Source of the DNA: Capsicum annuum
Lineage: Eukaryota; Streptophyta; Magnoliopsida; Solanales; Solanaceae
DNA: 64,000 bases
Direction: 5' to 3'
Assembly (NCBI RefSeq): GCF_002878395.1
Contig: NC_061117.1
Location: forward strand, 223,825,614-223,889,613
Below the pieces are notes generated by a model. That model was given only the letters and a program-made list of their open reading frames with translations. It did no database searches and was not told the DNA's origin. The translations under genes and the position numbers were made by a program. Each line of letters begins with the position of its first letter. Position 1 is the stretch's first letter. Of the stretch, positions 11,405 to 22,028 are shown piece by piece.

Positions 11405-12604
11405 GTAGTTAATTCTTCAAAAGTTCGAGGCTTAATTCCTTGGAGGATATACACAAGGCCCCAGCGCATCCCTTGAATGCAAATTTCAATCGCAGAAGTT
11501 TCGGAAAGTTGATCCTTGCAATTGAAGCTCAATGTTCGTCAACTATTTATTTAGTCCATTACAGGATCATCTTTACTTTGTTTTGTGTTTGTCAACTCCA
11601 TCATGATGACCGTACGACGGCTGCTGTAGAAACAATTTAGGAATTGACTTTGTAGTTGCTCCCAACAATCAATTGATTCAGACTCCAAGTCTGTGTACCA
11701 ATCAAAAGCGTTGCCTTTCAAAGAGCGAACAAACTGCTTGACAAGAAGATCACCATGTGTACCAGCACTGCTACAAGTCTCAACAAAATGAGCGATGTGT
11801 TGCCTTGGATTTTTCTTTCCATCAAATTGTTGAAACTTTGGCGGTTGATATCCAATTGACATCGGTAAACCCTTGATTCACTTAGAATACGGCTTTGAGT
11901 ATCCTATAAAACTTTGTGACGGATCGCCATATTGTGCCTTGATGGTATTTACAATCATATCTTGCAGTTGTTGAACTGTTAGAGTAGCCACTGAAGTGGA
12001 TCGATCATTGCAGTAATTGTCACTTATCTGATGAGAGATTCACCATTAACTTTTTCTCGTGATGTTAGATTATAATTTGACTCTCCAGGATTATATAGAT
12101 CTAATTTGCTCATAAGTCGGGCAATTTGATGATCTTTCTCATCAATGGACTTCTTCAAGGCTTCAATGGTTTGCTCCATCATTGCAAACTTCTCGTCCAA
12201 GTCAATTGCATCGACCATGAAGGTGTTGACTTTCGTTGAAGTTTGAGAATTCATTAAGTTTTCAGATTCTCCAAAGTTGCAGCCAGTTTCAGATGGTTGA
12301 TTTGATAACATAGATGCGAAGTTGCTCCCAGGGGTTGTAGTTACTGCCGAAATTTGAGATTTTCTCTTTTTTGTCATCTCCAAAATAGTGAAGTATTGGG
12401 ATCCATCCAAAGAACAAGCATTGAGATTGCGTCGATTGATGGGGCCAACAAGTTTGATCTCAGTAGACGTGGCAGTAGTAGACTTCTTGCACGAAACTCC
12501 ATTGATTTTTCTGAAGTCCATTGTAGTAGTTGAATATGTGATTTTCTTTGACTTGTAGGAGGAAGAGATAAAGAGCAGAATTGGTCCCACTGGGTATGCC
12601 AATT
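11405..12604 (-). pseudogene. Ty3/gypsy gag remnant
   Basis: Read on the minus strand, this is the capsid-type gag of a gypsy element. An N-terminal segment (start near 12521) carries a long acidic coiled-coil-like stretch (EKFAMMEQTIEALKKSI). A retrotransposon-gag domain follows at 11862-11551 with PPKFQQFDGK, LLVKQFVRSL and FDWYTDLESESID. The match continues in broken frames to the LTR boundary (phrases like GLVYILQGIKPRTFEEL). At least two frame breaks separate these parts. The gene stops dead at 11404, where the plus-strand LTR was inserted. Upstream, on the minus strand, 'ttggcatacccagtgggacc' looks like the leader just after an LTR. Confidence 0.8.
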
Positions 12605-13299
12605 TGTTCGCAACAAATTTTCGTTAACGCTGAAAATTAACTGCAAGCAAAAAATAAAATAAACAAAAAGAATAATTTTATTTAAGGTAATTTTGCGAGT
12701 ACAATTCCGTTATTCTCTCGATTCTTCTCTCCTAAGTTTTTCCGTGATTCGAGGACCTTTGCAGCGTGATTCTCGAATGTAGGATGATTTGAGTCTCTAT
12801 AAATGTGTTTGGATCTCCAGGAATTGTCTGACAGCACTTCGTCTTGTCGAGTTAATCTCCGGGCAGAACTCCGTTAGTCAATTTGCTGAAGAGTTGTGTA
12901 GTCAATGCAAAAGCTTCCTCCAATGCTTGCAGAATGTCCTCCTTTTTCTTTTCGTTTTTAGAATGTTATGTTACCCCCTATTTATAGTTGTGGGGTAGGC
13001 CTTAGTTGCTTGTGATTGGCCGAAACATGTCACTTTGACACTTGGCATCTTTTGACTAGTTGTTGAATTTGAATGAGATTTCCACATCATTTGTACATAT
13101 GGCGGCGTCACATTGTTTTGGATTTGATTGGGATGCCACGTCACTTGATGAGTTTGGGCTTCAAAGTGAGATGGACCTTGATGAAGAATAAAATAGGCTT
13201 ATTATTTTTTTTTAGACCAAAATAAGTTTAAACCCAATAACATATAGCTCAAATTCAAATTTTATATGAATTTGATCCAATAAATTTTATGTGTCTACA
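12605..13299 (-). mobile_element. 5' LTR of the minus-strand gypsy remnant
   Basis: On the minus strand it starts TGTAGACACATAAAATTT (from 13299) and ends at a CA next to the leader of the gag remnant. The length is about 695 bp. The outer end was chosen from the TG...CA rule and the position of gag; there is no second LTR to confirm it. Confidence 0.55.
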
Positions 13300-13434
13300 A
13301 TGGGTACACTGAGTGAGCCAATTAATCTTCCTTTCACCAATTAGTGATTCAATTATAAAACTGAGTAGTAGTAATAGACTAATAGTAACATATAAAACCC
13401 TTTAATTTGAACCCTTATGTCCGAATCCTAAGCA

Positions 13435-13475
13435 TGACAAGAGCTTAGTGTACCGGGCTGCCTTTCAACCAAATG
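13435..13475 (+). mobile_element. SINE 3' fragment
   Basis: The phrase 'gagcttagtgtaccgggctgcc' is the characteristic 3' end of the SINE family seen in full at 37052. Only this short piece is recognisable. Confidence 0.5.
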
Positions 13476-13664
13476 AAAGGTTTCTGCATGTTGAATTAGA
13501 AAGGGAGATGCTGCAACAGTATCCCAGTTCACAATGTAAAGCGAAAAAAATGATCAGAATACAGAATATATAAAAGCAAGAGATATTCCCAAAATCCTCT
13601 TCGATTTCTTACATATTTACATTGAATATTTGTCTCACATGAGAAACCAAAAGAAAAATCACTG

Positions 13665-13813
13665 TGATCATCAGAAGGTCACAGGTTCAAGCCTGGACAC
13701 AGACTCTAGCAGAAATCCAAGGTAAGACTGCGTACAATAATACATTCTTGTGGAGGGACCCTTCCTCGGACCCTGCGCATAGCGGAAGCTTTAATGCTCC
13801 GGCTGCCCTCATT
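13665..13813 (+). mobile_element. tRNA-derived SINE, 5'-truncated
   Basis: It shares with the SINE at 37052 the B-box region 'ggtcacaggttcaagcc', then 'aaggtaagactgcgtaca' and the end 'ctgcgcatagcggaagctt...ccggctgccc', followed by a T-rich tail. The A-box region is missing or too diverged to see. No target duplication could be fixed. Confidence 0.75.
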
Positions 13814-14274
13814 TTTTTATTCATTTGATTAAAGGTCAATTTTCATAATCAAAATTCGATACTTATTTCTTCAAGCTTGCAAATAGTGATTTTAATATTG
13901 AAAATCTTCTCTGACTACCGTACGAATCTTTTAAATAGGTGATTGCGTCTAATTACGTTGCACAAATAGACGATGTATATTGTAAAATTACTTAAACATG
14001 AATAAAAGACTATACTCATAAAATATACTCTACAAGATAATGTTGTTATAGCTACAACAATAACTTATTTGCAGAAGGCCTATAGCTACTCATTATGGGT
14101 TGACTCGAAAATGTCTGAGTAGGCTAAAGTTTTAATCTTGAGGCTTCTTAATTCGAACAAATAACTTGCAAGAGATACATACGTATTGAAAAGCTCAAAT
14201 TAAGAACACTACGAAGAAGACTTTTTGGAGTCCGACTAATTAAGATTCGCGGTGGGTAAAACTCATTTGAGGAT

Positions 14275-14365
14275 ATTCCTCCCTATCAATGATTTTCCAT
14301 CTTATGGCTCGAAACGGAGGCATCTGATTAAAGAAGTGACAGTTCATCTACTGCACTACATCTTT
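14275..14365 (-). mobile_element. SINE-like fragment (minus)
   Basis: The + strand shows 'catctgattaaagaagtgacagttcatctactgcacta', a diverged form of the 5' part of the minus-strand SINE at 26548-26740. Confidence 0.4.
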
Positions 14366-14514
14366 TAATTTAGTGGTGAAGAAGACTTAATGTGGGTTGT
14401 GTTGTTATTTATTTTGTTGAAGTTATTAATTATTGATAATGATTGCTACATATTTTGATGACCTTCATACTATATTAGTGAAATACTTATGCGTTGCTTG
14501 TGAATATCTACTGT

Positions 14515-14734
14515 CCTTTGGTTGGGAACAAGTTATGCCGGGATAACTAGTACGAGTTTAGTTATTTCGGAATTAGTTATTTCATCATATATATGGGATA
14601 ATTTATTCCATCACTAAAACATAAATGTTGGGACAAATAATCTCTTGGCTAACTAATACTTCCAACCAAACATAAAATAAAATAATCCTATATTTTATCC
14701 CGAGACTATTATAACTTATACCTCACACCAAACG
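14515..14734. mobile_element. MITE with imperfect terminal inverted repeats
   Basis: The left end 'tttggttgggaacaagttat' and the right end (reverse complement 'tttggtgtgaggtataagttat') are imperfect inverted repeats, and both run into a 'cgggataa' motif. The element is about 220 bp and non-coding. Target duplication is not clear, so the superfamily is left open. Confidence 0.6.
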
Positions 14735-15309
14735 ATCAGCAGCTAGGGACCAGATAGTGACAATCAAGTAGTTGTTACTTGTTACTGAGTATTCCAATCG
14801 AATTTTGAATAGCCCCAGATTTTCTAGTAATTACTAGAAAAATAAACATTCTTCAAAGTTCAATGTTCGTTCTTAACTATAATTTTGAATTGAGTTGTCC
14901 TTACATAAATCCCAACACTTTGCTACCTAATTATCCTTTCTCCCAACTTTTATATTAATTACATGATATCCCGGATATGATACATTATTTAACCTCCCAT
15001 ACATAAGCTTACGATACATTACTAACCAATTAGTTGGAGATACAAAAGGGAAAAAACGTCAAAAGTGCCTACAATTGAGGAATTAACACACTCAATTTAA
15101 GATATTTTCCATTTAATTACAAAAAATCATCAACAACTTCATTATTTGAAATTTGAATAATCAAATCAATCTTCATTTATCATAATCTTCCAAAACAAAT
15201 TTCTTCTCCAATCGTTCATTCCCTGCGTTCAGAAAAAAAATTGAACATACTATAAGAATCTGATGTATCAGGCGTATCTCATATCACACACATTTATATA
15301 TATATATTT

Positions 15310-15617
15310 CTATGTATCAGAAAACAAATTTAAAACTTAATTTCTTTATATTTATGTATCAGAATAAGAAATATAGATTGAATGTATCAGAAATCATTGA
15401 TTACCTCTATCAGAAATAGTTTTATGTATCAGAATGCATGTAATATTTCTGTCAAAAAAATATCTATGTATCAGAAAATGAATTTAATAATTAATTTCTT
15501 TATGTTTATGTATCAGAATAAGAAATATATATTGAATGTATCAGAAATCATTGATTACCTTTGTCAGAAATAGTTTTATGTATCAGAATGCATGTAATAT
15601 CTCTGTCAAAAAAATAT
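15310..15617. repeat. 154-bp tandem duplication rich in 'tgtatcaga'
   Basis: Two copies start at 15310 and 15464, and a third start at 15618 breaks off. Within each copy the short motif 'tgtatcaga' recurs several times. Copies differ at only a few positions. No coding function is apparent. Confidence 0.85.
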
Positions 15618-15754
15618 CTATGTATCATAAATAATATTTACAGTTCCGTTTGTTTCACTGAACATTATGATACATAAATAGAATGTATATGGACGAAATT
15701 TATCAATCTGATACATAAAGATCATACCTTTTGTAATGGATTTCTTTTCGCAAT

Positions 15755-16000
15755 TTTTTTTTCTCTTTGCAACATCAACAATAGACTTATGAAGAAATAC
15801 GTTCATGGAGGTTGTTTGTAAAAAAATTTTGGCGGCCAATGGCCATAACACACATACTACGAGTTTTTTTGAGTCTCTTTTCACAACTTTTTATTTTCTC
15901 TTTGCAACTTCAATAACAGACTTATGAAGAAGTACATTAATGGAGGTTGTTTGTGAAATTTTTCCGGCGGCCAATGGCCATAACACAGATACGACTTTTT
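15755..16000. repeat. 135-bp tandem duplication
   Basis: Two adjacent copies carry 'ttctctttgcaac', 'agacttatgaagaa', 'catggaggttgtttgt' and 'cggccaatggccataacac', offset by about 135 bp (15761 against 15896). Confidence 0.8.
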
Positions 16001-17063
16001 TTTTTTTGGCTTATTTTTGAAATTTTGTCAATGAGAATTAATACTTGTAGAATTTATTGCTAACTTTATTATTTAATGATTAATGATTTAATAGCCATGT
16101 TTTTTAAGGAAAACAAAATTTTCCTTATCTTCAATAATGTCAACGTGATTTAAGGCTTAAAAATAGGAGTTGTGTGTTATGAATCAGATAAAAAACTTGT
16201 TTAGAGATTTAGAAGGAATTTATGTAATTAGTTTAGTGGGATGAGATTTTAAGTAATATAGGATACTTAAGGTGTTGTTTTATGTAATTTAAACCAGTTA
16301 TGTGTAGGCACAATTTACACTGTTTGAATGCATACGCATTTAATATGTCGGATAGTGCTAAATGGCCACAAAGATTTGGCTCAAATTTGATCACAATAAT
16401 AAAAAGTCTATATTACCCTTTTTTTTAAAATAGACAAAGTTGTTTAATTTTTAAAGTAAAAGGATAAAAATATTTAAAAGCTAACTAGTTTATAGTGTGA
16501 ACATAATTTTTTTCTATTTTGGCCAAATTGTGGCGAAAAGGACTTTTCCTTTGATTAAATATAATGTAGAGATAATCCTTCACCATCCCCAACTAAGAAA
16601 CTTAATTATATCCACAAAATTTGTGATAACAAGTCAGTAGAAGTCGTTGAGGAAATAATAATGGAATAAAAACTGATGAATTATAGTACTAGTAATTAAG
16701 TTTGACTGGATGAAGAAGACATGCATTTCTGAAAATCCCATGCCCTCAAGAATTTTCCAATGAGATTTTTGTATGGCTTAAAGGGCAGCCAACTGTTATT
16801 ATTGTCTCATAGTAATATGGATATGATATTAGAATGAGAGGTAGACAAAAGATTTGTGTATATATATTTTTAATAATTCATCGACATCGAATGAGCCTAA
16901 TTATTTGGAGGTCAGAAATCAATTCTTTTTGTCAATGTTTTTTTAGTCGAGTTCATCGCATCGAATTTGCTTACTGCGATCTACCATCTCTTATGCAATA
17001 TGCAAGCTATTACCTAAAAATGAATTTACGCAATATGCATTAAAAATAGCAACGAACTACGGA

Positions 17064-17210
17064 TTTTCTTATAGAATAAAAGAATACAACAACATACACA
17101 TCAGTGTGTTCCCACAAAGTGATGTTTGAGAAGGGTAAAGTGTATGCAACCTACACCACTATCTGAAACGAAATAGAGAGACTGTTTTCAATAGACCTTC
17201 GACTTTTTTT
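17064..17210 (-). mobile_element. SINE-like 3' region (minus)
   Basis: The + strand carries 'acaacaacatacacatcagtgtg', 'gggtaaagtgtatgcaacct' and 'agagagactgttttcaatag', the reverse complement of a common nightshade short element that ends in TTG repeats. A related copy in opposite orientation lies at 18000. Confidence 0.55.
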
Positions 17211-17662
17211 TATAGATTAAAAGAATAAATATAAAATTTCTCAACGTGACATTCGAAGGGAAAAAAAAATCTGTGAACATGACATTCTTTCTTATCCACA
17301 AATATGGGAAGTATTTAAGAGCCCACCATCATAAATGTGTGAACTAACTATGTTCTAACTTTTCTTGGATCTTATTTGAACCCATTTCTGCTCCACATTT
17401 TTAATGAACTTTCAAGATAGTAACATGTTGGAATTTTAATTCCATGATAATGACTATTTTTAAAATAAAAGAATCAAGGAATAGCTAATGAATATTATTA
17501 CCACAATATTTATAGAAACTCAATAATTTTTATTATATATTGTATTTGAATTCTATTAGAAATTTATTAATAAGTGACTGTAAGTTTTCAATTGATATTT
17601 TATGCTGATTTTAATTCAATATAAAAATTTATAAATTTCAAAATCTAAATCCGCCTTTCACC

Positions 17663-17760
17663 GAAAGAGACTCCATGAGACCATGAGACCGTAGCCATAT
17701 ACTATGGAGTTTAGGTGAAAGAGACTCCATGAGACCGTAGCCATATACTATGGAGTTTAA
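17663..17760. repeat. About 54-bp tandem duplication
   Basis: The unit 'gaaagagactccatgag...ccgtagccatatactatggagttta' occurs twice (17663 and 17717). The first copy holds an extra 9 bp. Confidence 0.8.
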
Positions 17761-17818
17761 GTTTTGTGGATTGTTAGTGGACGAAATATTTCATAGCATA
17801 TAAACTTGATCTGCTATT

Positions 17819-17886
17819 GCATGTTACTCAATTCTCCTTTTCTAATTTTTATGCATGTTACTCAATTCTCCTTTTCTAATTTTTAT
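17819..17886. repeat. Perfect 34-bp tandem duplication
   Basis: The unit beginning 'gcatgttactcaattctcc' is repeated twice without a difference (17819-17852, 17853-17886), which suggests a recent replication-slippage event. Confidence 0.9.
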
Positions 17887-17999
17887 GTAAAAAAGTAGGT
17901 AACGTGTAACAAGTCAATATTTCACAATTTCTATATTAAAAAATAGGTAAAATGCAATAAGCCAATATTTCACACACTGATGTGCACAAAATTTATTTT

Positions 18000-18126
18000 G
18001 AGTCGGAGTTCTATCGGAAACAGTCTCTCTAATTCTTCAAAGATAGTGATATAAATTGCGTACATTTTATCCTCTTCAAACCTCACTTTGTGAGAATACA
18101 TTAATTTATTGTTGTTATTGTTGTTA
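18000..18126 (+). mobile_element. SINE-like 3' region (plus)
   Basis: The phrases 'atcggaaacagtctctcta', 'aaattgcgtacattttatcc' and 'tttgtgagaatacatt', followed by a 'ttgttgttattgttgtt' tail, match the 3' half of the same element as at 17064, in direct orientation. Confidence 0.6.
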
Positions 18127-18394
18127 GATGTGCACAAAATTTAAATTTTATAAGTTCTATGAAAAGATACCGGAATGAGACGACAAGTGGATTGGAACGT
18201 GACTTTGCATGCCAATCAATCTACAACACTGCAACAACATTATTTTCCTTTTTCTTTTACTAGAAAACATATTCGTGCTTCGCGCGGTCATCAAAGAATA
18301 TTAGTAAATTTTATTTTTACTATTAGATTTATATTGAGAAGATGGAAATTGAGATATATAGGTTCTGTTGCGTTGTTGCGAACTCGGTAGGTGT

Positions 18395-19200
18395 AAATAG
18401 AAAGTCATGCAATGACTTTAACGATTCCATTCTATCATTATTGCATTCACTTGCATTGCATGGGCATATTTTTCATGATTCTTTGTTTAGTCTCTCATAA
18501 TCTTTTCTGTATACTTGTATTGTTTATTTCTGTGCTATATTTAAAACTGTTAGTGGAGATAGTGTGAGCTATCGTTTGAAAAGTTTTTTGCTTCTAGGTT
18601 ATGTTCTCATAGTCTATTTGATCTTTTTTGGCTTCCAGGATATGTTCTCGTAGTCTATTTTATCTATATTATTTCCTGTTTTTCTTAATCGGCGTATGAT
18701 ACCTACTGAGTACCAATATACTCGTACTCATTCGTACTGTACCTTTTCGCTGCAGAACCTAGTATGAGCACCTCCCGTGATGGTTGATTTTTTGTAGTGA
18801 TTTCTAGACTTCGAGGTACTTATTCGTTTCAAAGTTTGGGGCCAATTCGGATCTCATCTACCTATATTTGTCTTTACTTTTATTTATCCGAGGCAGATGT
18901 GCATTTTCAGATATTGTATTAGATATTTTTATACTTTGACACCAGATCTTGGGGATATATGAGTTTTCTTTCAGTTTCCATATTAATTATGCTTGTATTT
19001 GCTTGACTTTGTTCTAGAAGTTTCGTCTTGGGCTATATTGTTGTTGTTTTGATTTTTCGTTATCAATTTTGGTGATCAACTTATTTGCTAAGGTTAGACC
19101 ACGATAAGTATTATCATGAACTAATTTTTATGTCGTGAAGTGTATAATCCCAACTTCCCTAAACTCCAATTTTGAGAATATGATGGAGGTGTTATGTAAT
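18395..19200 (+). mobile_element. Degenerate gypsy LTR remnant (possible)
   Basis: Non-coding sequence with phrases such as 'gatacctactgagtacca' and 'agacttcgaggtacttattc' resembles, from memory, LTRs of nightshade gypsy elements. No boundaries, target duplication or internal genes are visible. Confidence 0.3.
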
Positions 19201-19781
19201 AAATTAAAGTAAAATAATACTTAAAAAGTAACATAAATTAATCGGGAACGATTGTCCAAGCCACTTGTGATGCAAATGCAATGCAAGCAAAATTGGTGAA
19301 CTTAGAAATCTCACGAGAAAATGAGAAACGTAATCTGATAAATATCACTCATATCATAAGTGTAGTGGTTTTGATGCAGTTCCTACAAAAATGCCCAAGA
19401 TAAGAACTTTTCTTACTTTACAAATATACGATGGAACTGATTTTCTCCTCTTCTGTTCTTGGATCTAAAGGACTATGATGCATAAATCTTTGAGGACACA
19501 CTGGCCTTTCTAGAAGATTTATAGCCACAACAAGAACATTAAATGTTGCTAAAAAGCAACATAGTAAAAGACTTGAATAAAATCATACAACATGTATTAA
19601 TTCTTCAACCAAACCAATTTGTATATATAGATCACCCACATCTAAACTACTATAGTATAAGTTTGTACTACAAAATTAAAAATTAAACGGCAGCCGATAA
19701 TTGATGGTGTAAGAACCTCATCAAAAATCAAAAAGCATTTTCAGCTTCAACATTCAACGTTCATGGTCTAGATCATACTAT

Positions 19782-20286
19782 TCAACACTTGACATACTTC
19801 AGTCCATATGCAAAGTTGACAAAAGGTAGATCAATGTCATCATACTTACAGTATAAAAACACCTTTTCAGCACCATCGATCAATTATGCTCTCATCGACA
19901 AAGAATAGAAGATCACTATACTTTCCCAAAAGAAACTTGATTGCTTATTCAATTTTCTTTGAAATTTCTTGCTTCTTAGCATCGAACTTGGTTGCTGAAT
20001 TCTGAATGTATTTCTTAATACCCAATAAACTTCTTATTTCAGAAGAAAGTTGCTCCTGAATATTTAAAGAGTCAATAATATAGACAACCTTGTTGGTTGA
20101 ATCCTCAATACCTTGATCTTCACCCATATATGTAGCAGATGGATTTGCCCCAATGTTTACATCAATGGTCGCTGAACAATGCCACTTACCTTGAACTTCC
20201 AGGGGCACTCCATCCTTATTATCTGTGTTGGAAAATGAATTTGAAAAAAAATTATCACCGGAGAAAAGATATTGATAGATCAACAT
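19782..20286 (-). pseudogene. TCTP-like pseudogene (translationally controlled tumour protein)
   Basis: TCTP is a small, abundant cytosolic protein linked to growth control. Read on the minus strand from the ATG at 20286, the product begins MLIYQYLFSGD and contains the family block VDVNIGANPSA-like (IDVNIGANPSATYMGEDQGI) and a basic Lys-rich helix. After SKKIE an in-frame stop occurs. The C-terminal part remains recognisable beyond it (FLLGKYSDLLFFVDES and FAYGLKYVKC, the latter ending at 19782), with at least one more stop. The whole spans 505 bp, close to the 169 codons usual for TCTP, with no introns although plant TCTP genes normally have them. That fits a retro-copied pseudogene. No clear poly(A) remnant was seen, so an old duplicated gene cannot be excluded. 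Confidence 0.8.
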
Positions 20287-21074
20287 GATTGCAGACAACT
20301 TTTTCTATGTTTCTCCATTTTGAAGATCTTGCTTAACAAAACGCACAAGAGGAGGAGAAAGCCGACGCCAAGAAAATTACATTACTTTTAGTTATGTATA
20401 TTTCCTGAGCGACACCAAATATGAAATATCAATGGCGATAGAACCTTCGATGAAAAAGAATATGCAGGAATTTGAAATTATGGTGCGTAAAATCTAGTGT
20501 TAGGGAAGAGAGATGAGAGAAAGAAGACGAAGAGAAGGAGGTGTAGCTCTAATCATTTGAGATTTAATCTTTTGTATATATCAAAAGAAAAATAGAGAAA
20601 AAAGAAAAATATATATTTTAGTTATAGAGAGTGTCGCGTCACTCCTCATATGACCAGAAGTGTGCTGTTCACATTAATAAATTTTTCATTTTTCTTATAC
20701 AATTTTGTTCTCAATCTCTTTGATTTTGGTTGTATCCTACCAAATTACATCAAGTTACATAATTCAGTTTTTCTGCTCATAACTAACGATATGTGAAAAG
20801 GAAACAATCAATGTTCTCCAATACATATTAATTAAGCCAATTCCTAGAAGGTTTTAACAACCTAATTCGTACTATTGTTCAGTTGCACATGAAGATTATA
20901 CACTAAGATATTGAGGTGTTTAGCTTAATTACCAATTTATTGTCGAACTATAAAATACTTCGTTACTATCTTTTCATATTCTGCTGCAAAATAAATTAAA
21001 AAGATTGTTTGCATACATATTTCTAATGACTTAGATATCAAATGTAAAAAAAAGAAAATCCATGAATTCTTTAC

Positions 21075-21238
21075 CTTGGTGTTTAAGTAGATGCTATAGA
21101 GACAAAACTTCCGAACAATACCAGATGCAGTTTTCATTAGAGTTTTCCTACAAGAAAGCAATGCAATAATGACTGGCCTATCCCTTATAGTTTCCATACG
21201 GATCATTTCTATCCTGTCCAGGATTCTAGTATCTACCA
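21075..21238 (-). other. Possible orphan exon of unknown gene
   Basis: On the minus strand an open stretch of 54 codons is flanked by an AG acceptor ('gttcaag') and a GT donor ('accaag|gtaaag'). It includes RILDRIEMIRMETIRDRP and IIALLSCRKTLMKTASGI. The composition looks protein-like, but I do not recognise it. It could belong to the decayed minus-strand gene at 22290-25891 or be a chance frame. Confidence 0.3.
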
Positions 21239-21314
21239 CTTGAACACAAATGAAATGTTATACATTATAGAATCTGTAATGTTCCCTTATTCAGAAACTT
21301 ACTTGATTGTTTAA

Positions 21315-22028
21315 CAGCTTGTATGGATGGTGGTTTGACATGGTTTCATAATGTATGGTACAGTATAGTATGGTATAGTACAGTGCAGTATGGTACAATA
21401 CCATGTTTGGATTGACTGTATCGTTCACTGTGGTTTAATAATAGTTTTTTTGTTTGGTTTGATGGTATGGTATTGTATGGTAACAGATAAATTTACTAAA
21501 ATACCCTTATTTGATTATTGCTAAAATTGACTATTCCCTTCTTGTTCTTGTAAACTTTACCATTGGTACCCTTCCAAGTTTGAAATTTTGAACTGAAATT
21601 TGAAGCCTCTTAGATCACTTTTTAGCAGAATTATCGGAAGGACCAAAGTTTTTCTTTTCTTGGGCTTACTGCAAAGAAAAGCCTCGCCATTATTTTTCTT
21701 TTCTTGGGCTTTTAGCAGAAGCCTCGCCTTTGTTATTGTTGAAGCTACTGGGAGATTACTGCAAAGAGAAGAAAAAAGAATAAGAAAATAGGGTAGAGGA
21801 TAAAATAGGATTAAACAAAATTATACAAGGGCATAATTGGAAGAAAAAGAGGGAAACCATGGCATACCACCAAATTGGTGGTTCAAAAAAATGAGGAATT
21901 CCATGGTTCCCAAACCATGGAATAGTACCAAACCATACCATCATTTTTAGGATACCATGGAAACAAACATGGTTCCCATGGTAACCATACCACACCATAC
22001 CATGGGAAACCACCATCCAAACAAGCTG
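21315..22028. mobile_element. Non-autonomous DNA transposon with 22-bp inverted repeats
   Basis: The left end 'cagcttgtatggatggtgg' and the right end (reverse complement 'cagcttgtttggatggtgg') are near-perfect inverted repeats continuing into 'ttt'. It is flanked on both sides by 'taa' (21312-21314, 22029-22031), which fits the 3-bp target duplication of PIF/Harbinger elements. The interior is full of 'atggtatggt' and its reverse complement. Length 714 bp, with no transposase; short open frames inside are not genes. Confidence 0.7.

Noticed and set aside
13665..13813. Possible tRNA gene from B-box-like 'ggttcaagcc'
   Set aside because: No cloverleaf or anticodon arm can be formed; it is the promoter box of a SINE. 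The same applies to 26548-26740 and 37052-37235.
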